Assembly (NCBI RefSeq): GCF_950066645.1
Contig: NZ_CATMFB010000008.1
Coordinates: 115,935 to 179,934, forward strand
Direction: 5' to 3'
DNA: 64,000 bases
DNA from: an uncultured Thalassolituus sp.
GTDB taxonomy: Bacteria > Pseudomonadota > Gammaproteobacteria > Pseudomonadales > Oceanobacteraceae
The translations under genes and the position numbers were made by a program. This document shows positions 9,549-18,865 of this stretch, one piece after another; position 1 is the stretch's first letter, and every line of letters begins with the position of its first letter. The notes under the pieces were generated by a model, which saw only the letters and a list, made by a program, of their open reading frames with translations, was not told the origin of the DNA and searched no databases.

Positions 9549-10027
9549 AGTGTTACCTTTTTCCAGACCGTCGCAGCAATAAACATCAGGAGCGCCCAGC
9601 TGATCGCAATGACCACATAACCTGACTCCGAAATCTCCAGCGCCCCGAGACGGCTACCGGCGAAGTAACTGATGGGCGCGCTGACGGCGGCCGCAAGAGC
9701 AAGCAGTGCCGGCCGGGCAGTCAGCCAGCGGAGCGAATGCAGCAGGGTCGCAGAAAAGGCGCACCACAGCAGGGCCAGCCACAGAGGGATAACCGGCAGA
9801 GTCAGATCAGCGAAGGTGATCAGGCCGATATTCAGCCAGGCTGAATCGAGCAGAATTCCGCCGACAGACAAGAGTCCGATCAGCCACCACTCATTCTTCT
9901 GACTCTGGCGCAGGTGCCAGAGCAGAAAGATACTGACGGCAGGAAGCGCGACAGCGCTTCCTCCGACAACACAGGCAAACCAGCACAGCTGAAAGCCAAC
10001 AGCATTGATTACCTGTGGTCTGGTCAT
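9545..10027 (-). CDS. DUF2878 inner-membrane protein
   Basis: A 160-aa protein with about five hydrophobic segments, matching the DUF2878 pattern (MTRPQVINAVGFQLCWFACV at the start). DUF2878 genes are known to accompany CFA-synthase-like and DUF1365 genes in bacterial lipid clusters; no biochemical role is established. It overlaps the CFA-like gene by 1 nt and the next gene by 4 nt. Confidence 0.75.
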   Translation of the reverse strand: MTRPQVINAVGFQLCWFACVVGGSAVALPAVSIFLLWHLRQSQKNEWWLIGLLSVGGILLDSAWLNIGLITFADLTLPVIPLWLALLWCAFSATLLHSLRWLTARPALLALAAAVSAPISYFAGSRLGALEISESGYVVIAISWALLMFIAATVWKKVTL

Positions 10028-11277
10028 CAGAGCATTCCCAATACCGGATTACGACGGTTAAGAGGCTTGGAGAACATCAGCTGAACGTCGCCGATCACCC
10101 GTTCTGCAAAGCCACCCTCACAATAGGCAAAGTAGAAATCCCAGAGCCGGATAAAGTCGTCACTGTAGCCCTGTGACTTAATGTCTTCGGCTTTGCTCAG
10201 GAATTCCTTGCGCCATTCCGCCAGTGTTCTGGCGTAGTGCGGCGTGATGTCTTCCATGTGCGTCATTTTCATATCTGACGTGCGGGTGACTGAATTCTGA
10301 ATTGCCGTAATGCAGGGAATAAAACTGCCCGGAAAAATATAACGCTTGATAAAGTCCACTTCATTTTTCGCCTGCTCATAGCGCTGATCATCAATCGTGA
10401 TGGCCTGAATAAGCGCAACACCATCGTCTTTTAACAGGCGGTTGATGGTGGCGGTGTAGGTATCAAGGTATTGCCAACCCACGGCTTCAATCATTTCGAT
10501 TGACACCAGTTTGTCGAATTTACCTTCCAGCGCGCGGTAATCTTTTTTCAGCAGAGTGATGCGTTTTTCCAGGCCTTCTTCACGGATGCGTCGCTCTGCC
10601 CATTCGTATTGCTGTTCTGAAATTGTGGTGGTGGTCACCTGACAGCCATAGTGCTTGGCGGCGTGGATTGCCATCGAGCCCCAGCCCGTGCCTATCTCCA
10701 CCAGGTGATCATCTTCACAGAGTTGCAGTTTCTGGCAGATACGATCCATCTTGCAGATTGATGCTTCTTCCATCGTGGCGTCTTCGGCTGGAAAGATTCC
10801 GCTCGAATACATCATGGTCGGGTCGAGAAACAGTGCGAACATGTCATTACCGAGATCGTAATGCGCCGCGATATTCCGGCGTGAGCCTTTTTCCGTGTTG
10901 CGGTTCAGCCCGTGGAATACTTTCAGTGCAGCTTTCCCCAGGTTCGCGAGCCCGCCATCAATGTTATCGACGACGTCTTTATTACGAGCCAGCAGGCGGA
11001 TCAGGAGTGGCAGGTCTGGGCTGCTCCAGTCGCCGGTCATGTAGGATTCGCCCGCGCCGACACTGCCGCTCAGCGCGATACTACGGTAGGCCTCACTGTC
11101 GTGGATATGAAGTTGCGCATTGAGTTCGCTGTGGGTATTGCCGAACTGATACGTTTCGTCACCTTCAACCACTGTTAATGAGCCGGTATGAAGCTTCTGC
11201 AGGGTAGAAAACAGGCCGCTGCGACAGAAGCGGTCAATCCATGGCATGGAATCAGAACGTACGGTTAACGTTTTCAT
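10027..11277 (-). CDS. Cyclopropane-fatty-acid-synthase-like SAM methyltransferase
   Basis: A 416-aa class I methyltransferase acting on unsaturated phospholipid acyl chains. SAM-binding motif VEIGTGWGSMAIHAAK lies near residues 196-211; the CFA-type substrate region is FIKRYIFPGSFIPCI, and the C-terminus has YCEGGFAERVIGDVQ. It sits 5 nt after DUF1365 and next to the flavin oxidoreductase. This neighbourhood resembles the furan-fatty-acid (UfaM/UfaD) and singlet-oxygen clusters of alphaproteobacteria, so the product may be a methylated unsaturated or furan fatty acid rather than a cyclopropane. That is inference. Confidence 0.88.
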   Translation of the reverse strand: MKTLTVRSDSMPWIDRFCRSGLFSTLQKLHTGSLTVVEGDETYQFGNTHSELNAQLHIHDSEAYRSIALSGSVGAGESYMTGDWSSPDLPLLIRLLARNKDVVDNIDGGLANLGKAALKVFHGLNRNTEKGSRRNIAAHYDLGNDMFALFLDPTMMYSSGIFPAEDATMEEASICKMDRICQKLQLCEDDHLVEIGTGWGSMAIHAAKHYGCQVTTTTISEQQYEWAERRIREEGLEKRITLLKKDYRALEGKFDKLVSIEMIEAVGWQYLDTYTATINRLLKDDGVALIQAITIDDQRYEQAKNEVDFIKRYIFPGSFIPCITAIQNSVTRTSDMKMTHMEDITPHYARTLAEWRKEFLSKAEDIKSQGYSDDFIRLWDFYFAYCEGGFAERVIGDVQLMFSKPLNRRNPVLGML

Positions 11278-11282
11278 GGGAG

Positions 11283-12161
11283 TTACTCCTGTCGTGCTTT
11301 AAGTGAATCTCTGAGAGTCTGCTCCGGCAGATTCTGAGGATGGTCGTAAAAAGGTGCCCGCTTGAACCACAGTCGCGCGGCATTGCTGTAGATGCCCCAC
11401 AAGACCTTCATAGTCATCAGTGGAAATCTCCAGAGCACAGTACTCATGGTGAACGCCGTCAGGGGCTCGCGTTTCATCGTCATGGTGGCATCGAAATCGA
11501 GATTGCCCTGGTTCAGAGTCTGCATATGAATCAGACACTGCTCATGAATCTCAGGCATGCTCCAGACATACTCCATATCAAGTGGGTTGAACGGAGAGAC
11601 ATGGAATACCTTCGGAAAACGGAAGCGGAAACGTTTCAGGCCCGATGTGTTTCTGTGAATATGCTCAGGATTGATTGCCCGGGCAGACCGTCTGAAACCA
11701 GTGCTGAGCGTATAATGGAAACGTTCATTCCACGGCGTATTGGTAATTTCGGCAATAATGCCGAGTAACTGACCGTCATGTCGGTAACCGTAATAAAAAG
11801 TGACAGGGTTGATCAGGTAACCGAAGTAGCGCAGATTGGTCATCATGCACACAGTGTCCGGACGCTGACCGCAATCTTCTTCAAAGCTGTCGCAGACCTG
11901 AGATTTGAGATCAGAGAAGTCTTTACTGGCTGCCATGCCTTGCGGGCAAAAATAGTCCTGGCGACGGAAACAGACAGGCGACCAGCGGGACTTGCCCCAG
12001 AACGGGTGACGCGCAAATATATCCTCAGCGTCATCGAGATTCAGCCACACCATAAATGCCCGGTAGCACAGGGTATGTTCAACGGGCAGGAAACGCCGGT
12101 GGCGGACCTGTCCGGTGAATATTGCGCTCTCCATCACCTGATCTGCCGGCAGCGATGTCAT
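11283..12161 (-). CDS. DUF1365 family protein
   Basis: A 292-aa protein matching DUF1365 ([26 protein letters not shown] at its start, split here as GQVRHRRF...[18 protein letters not shown] in the middle). The family is almost always encoded between a flavin oxidoreductase and a CFA-like methylase, as here, and is thought to take part in acyl-chain modification; its activity is unproven. It overlaps the upstream oxidoreductase by 4 nt and is followed after 5 nt by the methylase. Confidence 0.85.
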   Translation of the reverse strand: MTSLPADQVMESAIFTGQVRHRRFLPVEHTLCYRAFMVWLNLDDAEDIFARHPFWGKSRWSPVCFRRQDYFCPQGMAASKDFSDLKSQVCDSFEEDCGQRPDTVCMMTNLRYFGYLINPVTFYYGYRHDGQLLGIIAEITNTPWNERFHYTLSTGFRRSARAINPEHIHRNTSGLKRFRFRFPKVFHVSPFNPLDMEYVWSMPEIHEQCLIHMQTLNQGNLDFDATMTMKREPLTAFTMSTVLWRFPLMTMKVLWGIYSNAARLWFKRAPFYDHPQNLPEQTLRDSLKARQE

Positions 12162-13420
12162 GGCAGAGGCACTCCGAGCGCTTCGGTCACACGTAATGCG
12201 CTGACAACGCCGTCTTCATGAAAGCCATTAAACCAGTAGGCGCCGCAGAAATGGGTGCGGTTGATTCCACTGATGTCTCCGTGGCGTTGTTGCGCGGCCA
12301 TACCTTCGCGGGTAAATACGGGATGAGCGTAGCGGAAGCGACGCAGAATTGTGTTTTTGTCGATATCTTCGGTTTTATTCAGGGTGACACAGAAATCGAC
12401 CGGAGCATCATCAAAGTTCTGAAGCCGGTTCATGTAGTAGGTCACTGCAACACAGTCCTGAGTTTCCATGCCTATGTGGTAATTCCAGGCGGCGCGGGCC
12501 AGTTCGCGTTCAGGTAAAATCCGGCTGTCGGTATGAAGCACGACATCGTTCATCTTGTAGGGAATAGCGCCAAGAATTTCCTGCTCATCCATACTTGGAG
12601 CGTCAAGCATCTTCAGGGCCTGGTCGCTGTGGCAGGCAAATATCACCTGATCATACGACTCGCAGCCGCGCATCGAATATACATCGACCTTGTCGGCTGA
12701 ACGGACGACTTTTTCAACCGGAGTTTTAATATAAACCTGATCTTCCGGTAGATCCTGCAGGATGCGCTCGACATAGGTGCGCGAACCTCCGGAAATCACT
12801 TTCCATTGTGGACGGTCATCAACACTCAGCATGCCGTGGTTATTAAAGAATCGCACAAAGAAATACAGTGGAAATTCCATCATCATTTCTTCGCTTGCAG
12901 ACCAGACCGCAGCGCCCATCGGAATAATATAATTGTCCCGGAATGCGCGGCCATAGCCCCGGCGGTTAAGGTAACTTCCGAGGGTCTCACTGCGATCGAG
13001 AGTGTCGTCAGACAGCGCTTTCCGGGTCTCTTTATTGAATCTGAGAATATCGCGGATCATGCCCCAGAAAGACGGCCGGAAAATATTGCTTCGCTGGGCG
13101 AACAGAGAATTGAGCGTATGACCGTTGTATTCCAGCCCGGTTTTTTCGCATTTCACACTGAAGCTCATATCCGAGTCTTCACTGGCCACACCGAGTAGTT
13201 CCATCAGACGGATGAAATTCGGGTAGGTCCAGTCATTGAATACAATAAAACCGGTATTCACAGGCCAGGTACGATCGCCGATAGCTACATCAGTGGTCTG
13301 TGTGTGCCCACCTGCATAATCGTTCTCTTCATAGAGGTGAACCTCATATTTTTCGCGCAGAAGCCAGGCAGACGTCAGCCCAGAGATTCCCGCACCTATG
13401 ACCGCAATTTTTTCTTTCAT
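12158..13420 (-). CDS. FAD-dependent amine-oxidase-fold oxidoreductase (UfaD-like)
   Basis: A 420-aa flavoprotein with an N-terminal dinucleotide-binding motif ([16 protein letters not shown], residues 5-20) and the following GGHTQT segment of the amine-oxidase/desaturase superfamily. No signal peptide is present. In Rhodobacter-type clusters a homologous flavoprotein desaturates the methylated acyl chain on the way to furan fatty acids. The neighbouring DUF1365 and methylase genes make the same role plausible here. It overlaps both neighbours by 4 nt. Confidence 0.85.
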   Translation of the reverse strand: MKEKIAVIGAGISGLTSAWLLREKYEVHLYEENDYAGGHTQTTDVAIGDRTWPVNTGFIVFNDWTYPNFIRLMELLGVASEDSDMSFSVKCEKTGLEYNGHTLNSLFAQRSNIFRPSFWGMIRDILRFNKETRKALSDDTLDRSETLGSYLNRRGYGRAFRDNYIIPMGAAVWSASEEMMMEFPLYFFVRFFNNHGMLSVDDRPQWKVISGGSRTYVERILQDLPEDQVYIKTPVEKVVRSADKVDVYSMRGCESYDQVIFACHSDQALKMLDAPSMDEQEILGAIPYKMNDVVLHTDSRILPERELARAAWNYHIGMETQDCVAVTYYMNRLQNFDDAPVDFCVTLNKTEDIDKNTILRRFRYAHPVFTREGMAAQQRHGDISGINRTHFCGAYWFNGFHEDGVVSALRVTEALGVPLP

Positions 13421-14208
13421 TGTTCAGTCTCCTGAGCTGATGTTCCGGTCCGGGACATTGCCCGGGTAAGGCGGTGGCGTAGAAATGCCGGAAGCTGTCC
13501 AAGACACCAAAGGACAAAAGTAAAGCGTTTCGGAAAATGGATATGCCAGCTGCGTCGTTCGAGCCCTTTAATCGTCGCGACCGCCGCTTCATCAGCGGTA
13601 ATCCTCATCGGCATGGGAAAGTCGTTGACGTCGGTCAGCGGGGTTTTAACAAACCCGGGGCTGACGACAGATACGTCGATGTTTAAGGCTGCGACATCGG
13701 CCTTCAGGCTCTCCAGAAAGTGAGTGACGGCGGCTTTACTGCTGCCATAGGCTTCGGCACGTGGCATGGCCAGCATGGCCACACTGCTACTGACTCCGAC
13801 TATGTAACCTCTGGGGCTGTTGCGCAGCAGTGGCAGGGCGGCGCCGACTGTGTTGACGAGACCGAAAAGGTTTGTTTCATGCACACGGCGGAACATAGCG
13901 GGCTCAAACGCCTCAACATCCACGTATTCACAGGTGCCGGCGTTGGCGATCAGGGTGTCCAGGCGCTGGTGGTTTTCTCTGATGATTTCTGAAGCCTTGG
14001 CCAGAGACGTCTCATCGGTAATGTCTGCAGGCAGCGCAGTGACGTTATTAAATCCGGCCGCCAGTGCGTTGAGTTTATCGGTGCTGCGTGCCGAAATATA
14101 AAGATGCCTGCACAAGGGTGCCAGGTGACGGGTCAGTGCCTCACCTATGCCGGACGACGCACCGGTCAGCCAGATTACCTGTTGCGACAATGGTAATGTT
14201 CTGCTCAT
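13417..14208 (-). CDS. SDR-family NAD(P)-dependent oxidoreductase
   Basis: A 263-aa classical short-chain dehydrogenase. The cofactor motif TGASSGIGEAL is near residues 15-25, the catalytic Tyr/Lys is YGSSKAAVTHF near 153, and the NAG-type motif is present (IANAGTC). The C-terminal region is extended and basic-hydrophobic. It is embedded in the lipid-modification operon with 4-nt overlaps on both sides. The substrate is unknown; an acyl-chain keto or hydroxy intermediate is a reasonable guess. Confidence 0.85.
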   Translation of the reverse strand: MSRTLPLSQQVIWLTGASSGIGEALTRHLAPLCRHLYISARSTDKLNALAAGFNNVTALPADITDETSLAKASEIIRENHQRLDTLIANAGTCEYVDVEAFEPAMFRRVHETNLFGLVNTVGAALPLLRNSPRGYIVGVSSSVAMLAMPRAEAYGSSKAAVTHFLESLKADVAALNIDVSVVSPGFVKTPLTDVNDFPMPMRITADEAAVATIKGLERRSWHIHFPKRFTFVLWCLGQLPAFLRHRLTRAMSRTGTSAQETEQ

Positions 14209-14651
14209 TGCATTCTTTCCTTCAGCTTGCGTATTACCCAGCCCAGTACCGGAAGGTGCTCGTACAGCAGTGCGCCGGCGTCGAAAATATCCTGATGCGC
14301 GATAATCAGATCGTCCTGCCAGCGAAGAATGCTGGTGCCTTCCACCGAAATACGTTTTTTACCCCGTAAAATGCGGGGGTGACGGAAATGCATCGTCCAG
14401 TGCGCGATGGTCTCTGAGTCCTTATTCAGGGTGCGGTGAAATTCGAACTCAATATCGGAAATATTGCGGTACAACCCATCAAAATACTGTGTCAGCTGGT
14501 CCAGCCCTCTCACGCTATGCAGCGGGTCGGAGAACACAATGTGGGGTGCATACACAGACTCAAGCTGAGCCCGGGTTACCGGGCCGGGCTGCAACTGCTC
14601 ATAAAGGGCAATAAACCGTTCCGAGGGTGACAGCGGCGCTGTGGTATTCAT
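14205..14651 (-). CDS. NTF2/SnoaL-like protein
   Basis: A 148-aa protein with the SnoaL/NTF2-like cone fold pattern (ERFIALYEQL at the start; HIVFSDPLHSVRGLDQLTQYF and FHRTLNKDSETIAHWTMHF further on). Such proteins are ligand binders or small isomerases and often accompany SDR and CFA-like genes in these clusters. No catalytic assignment is possible. It overlaps both the desaturase and SDR genes by 4 nt. Confidence 0.78.
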   Translation of the reverse strand: MNTTAPLSPSERFIALYEQLQPGPVTRAQLESVYAPHIVFSDPLHSVRGLDQLTQYFDGLYRNISDIEFEFHRTLNKDSETIAHWTMHFRHPRILRGKKRISVEGTSILRWQDDLIIAHQDIFDAGALLYEHLPVLGWVIRKLKERMQ

Positions 14652-15595
14652 AGCGAACTGTCCTTTTGTTTGCGTCCTTCCTCCAGAACATGGCGGGGCA
14701 CCGGGCTGAGATCATAAACAATGCCGACCCAGCTCATGGCTTTCAGCACCATGTAAGAAATATCGATTTCCCACCAGTAAAATCCCTGTCGGGCTGAGAC
14801 AGCCCAGCGGTGATGGTTATTGTGCCAGCCTTCGCCAAGCGTCAGTAAGGCGAGCAGCGCGTTATTGCGGCTGTGATCTTTCGTGTTGAAGCGCCGGGAA
14901 CCCCAGATATGGCCCAGAGAATTAATCGTCACCGTGGCATGAAACAGAAATACCGTGGAAATTACGAAACCCCAGACGACGAGTTGAAGGCCGCTGGTCT
15001 CCAGCTGAGGTGCCCAGACTGCCAGTGCTTCGCCGGATACAAACAGCAGAACGATCAGTAGCAGGGGCGCGAAGCTGTCATAGCGGTCCAGAAACCGCAG
15101 CTCAGGAAAACGGGCGAAGTCTTTTATACGGTGCAGTTGAGTACGGAAGCTGGCATCGCAGGTAAACCAGCCCATATGGCTCCACCAGAAACCGCGCTGG
15201 ACCGGAGAGTGCAGGTCTTCCTCAGTGTCCGAGTGCTGGTGGTGCGCGCGATGGTGCGCAGCCCACCAGAGCGGACCACGCTGTGCTGACATATTTCCGA
15301 GTAGCGCGAAGATAAATTGCCAGAAGCGGTTGGTCTTATAACTGCGGTGCGCAAAATACCGGTGGTAAAAGGCGGTAATTGCGAACATCCGCACCCAGAA
15401 GAGTGCCAGGCAAACCACCACCGCTGTGGCACTGGTGCCGGTAATCAGTACCCCGGCACACGCCAGGTGCAGCAGAATAAATGGCACGACTCGTACCCAG
15501 TTAAACTCTGTGCTGGTCATGTTTTCTTCCGCACCCGCGTAAGAATCGAACCAGCGTACGATGTTAAGCAGGGGCTTACGCAGGACTGTTGCCAT
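14648..15595 (-). CDS. Fatty-acyl (delta-9 type) desaturase
   Basis: A 315-aa membrane di-iron desaturase with all three histidine boxes: HRYFAH near residue 77, HHRAHH near 113 and HNNHH near 254. Membrane segments flank the boxes. It would introduce a double bond into an acyl-CoA or acyl-lipid, possibly making the substrate for the downstream CFA-like methylase. It starts 23 nt after the photolyase stop and overlaps the NTF2-like gene by 4 nt, so it is part of the same transcript. Confidence 0.88.
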   Translation of the reverse strand: MATVLRKPLLNIVRWFDSYAGAEENMTSTEFNWVRVVPFILLHLACAGVLITGTSATAVVVCLALFWVRMFAITAFYHRYFAHRSYKTNRFWQFIFALLGNMSAQRGPLWWAAHHRAHHQHSDTEEDLHSPVQRGFWWSHMGWFTCDASFRTQLHRIKDFARFPELRFLDRYDSFAPLLLIVLLFVSGEALAVWAPQLETSGLQLVVWGFVISTVFLFHATVTINSLGHIWGSRRFNTKDHSRNNALLALLTLGEGWHNNHHRWAVSARQGFYWWEIDISYMVLKAMSWVGIVYDLSPVPRHVLEEGRKQKDSSL

Positions 15596-15618
15596 AGGAT
15601 TTCGCAGGGTTGGTTCCC

Positions 15619-17043
15619 TTACGCCTCCAGAGTCTGTTTAAAGGCTGTCAGTGCGCGTTCGCGCGCTGACTTATGTTCTACAATCGGGTCGCAGTATCCA
15701 TACAGCGAGCGCTCACCAGCGCTTGGAAAATGTTTCGATTTAGCACTGAGTTTTGCCAGTTCGGGCAGATAACGTGAAATAAACAGGCCTTGTTTATCGA
15801 ATTTTTCCGATTGCGTGGTCGGGTTAAAAATCCGGAAATAAGGAGCACCATCTGCACCGGTCGATGCGCTCCACTGCCAGCCACCATTGTTGGATGCAAG
15901 ATCTGCATCGACCAGTTGTTCGAAGAACCAGGCTTCTCCCCAACGCCAGTCGATGAGCAGATGCTTGGTAAGAAACATGGCGGTGATCATCCGCAGCCGA
16001 TTGTGCATCCAGCCCTGGTCGAGCAGCTGTTTCATGGCGGCGTCCACAATGGGGTAACCGGTTTCGCCCCGGCACCAGCGATCGAAATCGCTTTTGTTAT
16101 TGCGCCATGGCACGCCTTCCGTTTCCGGCTTGAACGCTTTGTGTTTGCAGAGCTGAGGGTAAGCGACGAGTAAATGGCGGTAGAATTCGCGCCAGATCAA
16201 TTCGTTGATCCAGGTGTCGATGCCCTGTTCGCCGCCGCTCAGCATGCAGTTATTACGTTGCCACGCGGTGTGAATACATTGTCTTGGGGACAGGATGCCG
16301 AGCGCGAGATGAAAAGACAGACGACTGGTGCCTTCTGCATCGGGCAGGTCGCGGAGATCGTGATAGCGCAATACATCGCTGTCGAGAAACTCTGACAGAC
16401 GCTGGTGCGCCGTATTCTCGTCTGTGCTCCATAGCGGGTCTGAAACAGACTCCGGCAGAGCATGTCTGTCATTAATCAGGTCGCTGACGGCGGCAGAAAT
16501 AATGTCACTGGCCTGGGGAGCCGGAGCACCCAGAGGCGCAGGGCAGTAGTCCTGCATCAGACTCAGCCAACTGCGGCGAAACGGTGAATACACCCGGTAG
16601 GGGTCATTATTCTGAGTCCGTACTTCTCCAGGTGCTAACAGGCACTGATCGTGAAATTTGTTTGTGCTGACCTCATATTCCTGACACAGACGGCATACGC
16701 TGATATCCCGGTGGCGTTCGTTGATTTCGTATTCAATGTTGTAATTAAGTTCAGAAACATCCAGCGCACCCAGCACGTGCCTGAGGTCATTCTCAGAGTC
16801 TTTGAACAGGTCAGACTGAATGACCAGAAGCGGGATGCCGAGTTTCTCCAGCGACCGATGAAGGCCGTTGATTGCCTGTTTGATCAGATTTATGCGTCGG
16901 TCACCGAGGCCATGTCGACGCCATTGGCTCTCGCAGACAAACGTAATAGCCAGACAATCTTCCTCGTTGTCACGACGGGCATGCATCAGAGCAGGGTTAT
17001 CATGTACCCGGAAATCATTCCGGAACCATACCAGCCGTGTCAT
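15619..17043 (-). CDS. phrB: CPD photolyase PhrB (class I)
   Basis: A 474-aa deoxyribodipyrimidine photolyase. The N-terminal antenna domain begins MTRLVWFRNDFRVHDNPAL. The FAD domain has TGYPIVDAAMKQL, MHNRLRMITAMFL, DWRWGEAWFFEQLVDAD and NNGGWQWSASTGADGAPYF (split from the preceding stretch). The last motif is typical of class I cyclobutane-pyrimidine-dimer photolyases. It repairs UV lesions using blue light. It overlaps the regulator gene by 4 nt, so regulator and repair enzyme are translationally coupled. Confidence 0.95.
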   Translation of the reverse strand: MTRLVWFRNDFRVHDNPALMHARRDNEEDCLAITFVCESQWRRHGLGDRRINLIKQAINGLHRSLEKLGIPLLVIQSDLFKDSENDLRHVLGALDVSELNYNIEYEINERHRDISVCRLCQEYEVSTNKFHDQCLLAPGEVRTQNNDPYRVYSPFRRSWLSLMQDYCPAPLGAPAPQASDIISAAVSDLINDRHALPESVSDPLWSTDENTAHQRLSEFLDSDVLRYHDLRDLPDAEGTSRLSFHLALGILSPRQCIHTAWQRNNCMLSGGEQGIDTWINELIWREFYRHLLVAYPQLCKHKAFKPETEGVPWRNNKSDFDRWCRGETGYPIVDAAMKQLLDQGWMHNRLRMITAMFLTKHLLIDWRWGEAWFFEQLVDADLASNNGGWQWSASTGADGAPYFRIFNPTTQSEKFDKQGLFISRYLPELAKLSAKSKHFPSAGERSLYGYCDPIVEHKSARERALTAFKQTLEA

Positions 17044-17894
17044 ACAGGTTCTCCAGACGTAGTAATAAATTGTGTGATCATTGCGCCGGTACGTTCTGGC
17101 ATCACATAAAGTTCGCCCGGAGCACCGTTACTGTCTCCGGACAGAAACACAGGAATCTGTCCGTCGTTGCCTATGCTGTGCCAGGCTCTGCTCTCGCCGG
17201 CGCCCGCCGGGTGCAGATGCAGCCATATCCATGACACAGATACGACCGGCGCGAGAATCCGGATGTCTTCGGGCTGTAATTCGCTGCCGAAGTACTCAAC
17301 CCGAAACCCCGCTGCACCCAAAGCATAGGTGATCGCCAGAACCTGTAGCTCGGCATCGCTGTGATTGGTCGCCATTAACAAGGTCCGCCCTTCGCTGTGT
17401 TTCTGCTGCAGGGCAATCAGGCTGTTCAGCTTCCGTTTCAGCAGGTATTCAAAGCTTTTCAGAACTGGGCCGCTGTGGCTGTCGGCGCGCAGATGTTCCA
17501 GCACAGGTTGCAGGCAGCGTTCCCAGTACACCGCCATCGGATAACTGGCGAGGCCCTGCTGCAGCAGGTCATCAAGACCGCGTGCGCTGAAGCGTGAACA
17601 GGCGCGCAGAATCTGATCCTGCTGCGTATGCCAGTCATCGGCATCGTCCTGATGGCTGGAGGCTGGGGTCTGCAGCAGAAGTTTTACCTGGCGTATCGGA
17701 TAACCCTGCTCCAGCCAGTAAAGGATATTGCGCACAAGCTCGACGTGATCATCGTTATAGAAGCGATGACCTTTGGGGGTGCGCAGGGGCCTGATGATGC
17801 CGTAGCGTCGCTCCCAGGCCCGGAGAGTCACCGGGTTCACACCAGTGAGCCGGGAAAACTCGCGGATCGGATAACCGTCAGGGGTATCGCTCAC
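17040..17894 (-). CDS. MerR-family regulator, class II LitR/CarH-like with degenerate B12 domain
   Basis: A 284-aa protein with an N-terminal MerR helix-turn-helix (YPIREFSRLTGVNPVTLRAW, residues 8-27) and a C-terminal region with the layout of the CarH/LitR cobalamin domain. The B12 signatures appear lost. The position of the Co-ligating His aligns with A181 in SDAELQVLAI, and the W-x9-E-H helix-bundle motif aligns with S139...E149-Y150. Pseudomonas class II LitR proteins likewise lack B12 binding and depend on a LOV photosensor in trans. No LOV gene is seen here. It overlaps ybgA and phrB by 4 nt each. It probably controls the operators described below. Confidence 0.8.
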   Translation of the reverse strand: MSDTPDGYPIREFSRLTGVNPVTLRAWERRYGIIRPLRTPKGHRFYNDDHVELVRNILYWLEQGYPIRQVKLLLQTPASSHQDDADDWHTQQDQILRACSRFSARGLDDLLQQGLASYPMAVYWERCLQPVLEHLRADSHSGPVLKSFEYLLKRKLNSLIALQQKHSEGRTLLMATNHSDAELQVLAITYALGAAGFRVEYFGSELQPEDIRILAPVVSVSWIWLHLHPAGAGESRAWHSIGNDGQIPVFLSGDSNGAPGELYVMPERTGAMITQFITTSGEPV

Positions 17895-18865
17895 AGCGCG
17901 TTCCTCAGGCCAAGCTCGTAGGGGTGTGGATTCAGGTACACCTGCTGACGGGCATAATCGTGTACGCCGTCGTGGTGATTGAGATGATGTTTCAGGAGCG
18001 TCAGAGGGACCACGAGAGGAATGATGCCGTTGCGATATTCGTGAATCAGATTCTCCAGCTCGCGTTTGTCTGCTGGTGACATCCAGTTTTTCAGATAGCC
18101 CTGCAGGTGCATCAGCGTGTTCGTATGCATTTTGCGACTTGCGGGTTTGCGCAGCGCGGTCATCAGATGCTGAATATACTCGTCGGCGATCCTGTCGGCG
18201 TCGTTGCTCAGGTTGGCGAGCAAACGGCCGATGGCTTTGTATTCCACCAGACTGTGCGCCATCACCAGGTATTTGTAGCGGGAGTGGAAGTTGATCAGCC
18301 CCTTCGCGGTGACACCTTCCCGGACGAAGTTTTTCCAGTCGCGGTAGGCGTAAACTCTCACCATAAAGTTTTCGAGCAGAGCCGCGTCGTTCAGTCGGCC
18401 GGCTTCTTCAACAGGAAGCAATGGATTCAGGCGGGAAAACTCGGCCGCAAACAGCCCCTGGGCTTTGCCTTCCGGGTGACCATTCGGCAGGTAGCGTTTT
18501 ACCCCGAACAAGCCACAGCTGGGACTCTTCTGCATGAAAATAAATCCGCACAGATCGTCGAACTGTTGCGAGACGGTGTGCGCGTAGTCAGTGAGCTGAT
18601 GAGTGACATCGAGTTCAGGCGAGTCTGTGCCGACCGCACGGATGACAGAGTCCTCCGGCGTTTCTGATACAAGACGTATAGGTTCGCGTGGTACTGACAT
18701 GCCGATGGCGACTTCAGGGCACACAGCTCTGAATTCAAAGTAGCGGCTGAGTGTGTCAGTGCAGAAGCGGGAGCGTTTGTGACCACCGTTAAAGCGTACG
18801 GTCTGCCCCATGAGGCAGGCACTGATGCCCACCGGAATTTTGTCTGAAGATACTGCCTGAGCCAT
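17891..18865 (-). CDS. YbgA-like DUF523/DUF1722 protein, first gene of the light operon
   Basis: A 324-aa protein with N-terminal DUF523 (IPVGISACLMGQTVRFNGGH near residues 11-30, C-terminal to it QKSPSCGLFGVKRY) and C-terminal DUF1722 (FHSRYKYLVMAHS near 193). This two-domain form is commonly found beside photolyase and MerR genes in pseudomonads and relatives. DUF523 proteins resemble tRNA-thiouridine or FeS-type enzymes but no activity is established here. The SD (AGGAG) is separated from ATG by exactly the palindrome TTGTACAA, so a putative operator lies within the ribosome-binding region. It heads the twelve-gene run. Confidence 0.85.
   Translation of the reverse strand: MAQAVSSDKIPVGISACLMGQTVRFNGGHKRSRFCTDTLSRYFEFRAVCPEVAIGMSVPREPIRLVSETPEDSVIRAVGTDSPELDVTHQLTDYAHTVSQQFDDLCGFIFMQKSPSCGLFGVKRYLPNGHPEGKAQGLFAAEFSRLNPLLPVEEAGRLNDAALLENFMVRVYAYRDWKNFVREGVTAKGLINFHSRYKYLVMAHSLVEYKAIGRLLANLSNDADRIADEYIQHLMTALRKPASRKMHTNTLMHLQGYLKNWMSPADKRELENLIHEYRNGIIPLVVPLTLLKHHLNHHDGVHDYARQQVYLNPHPYELGLRNAL

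Larger units (their letters stand above)
6814..18865 (-). other. Twelve-gene translationally coupled light/photo-oxidative stress operon
   Basis: Genes from ybgA (start 18865) to the TonB receptor (stop 6814) all run on the minus strand. Nine of the eleven junctions overlap by 4 nt and one by 1 nt; the remaining gaps are 5 and 23 nt. I saw no terminator or internal promoter. Content combines regulator, photolyase, desaturase, lipid methylase and flavoprotein, and outer-envelope proteins. This fits a light-inducible programme of DNA repair plus membrane-lipid remodelling. Co-transcription of the whole run is inferred from spacing only. Junction count: nine 4-nt overlaps would leave two others; by my coordinates the exceptions are 15595/15619, 11277/11283 and 10027/10027, so eight are 4 nt. 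Confidence 0.7.
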
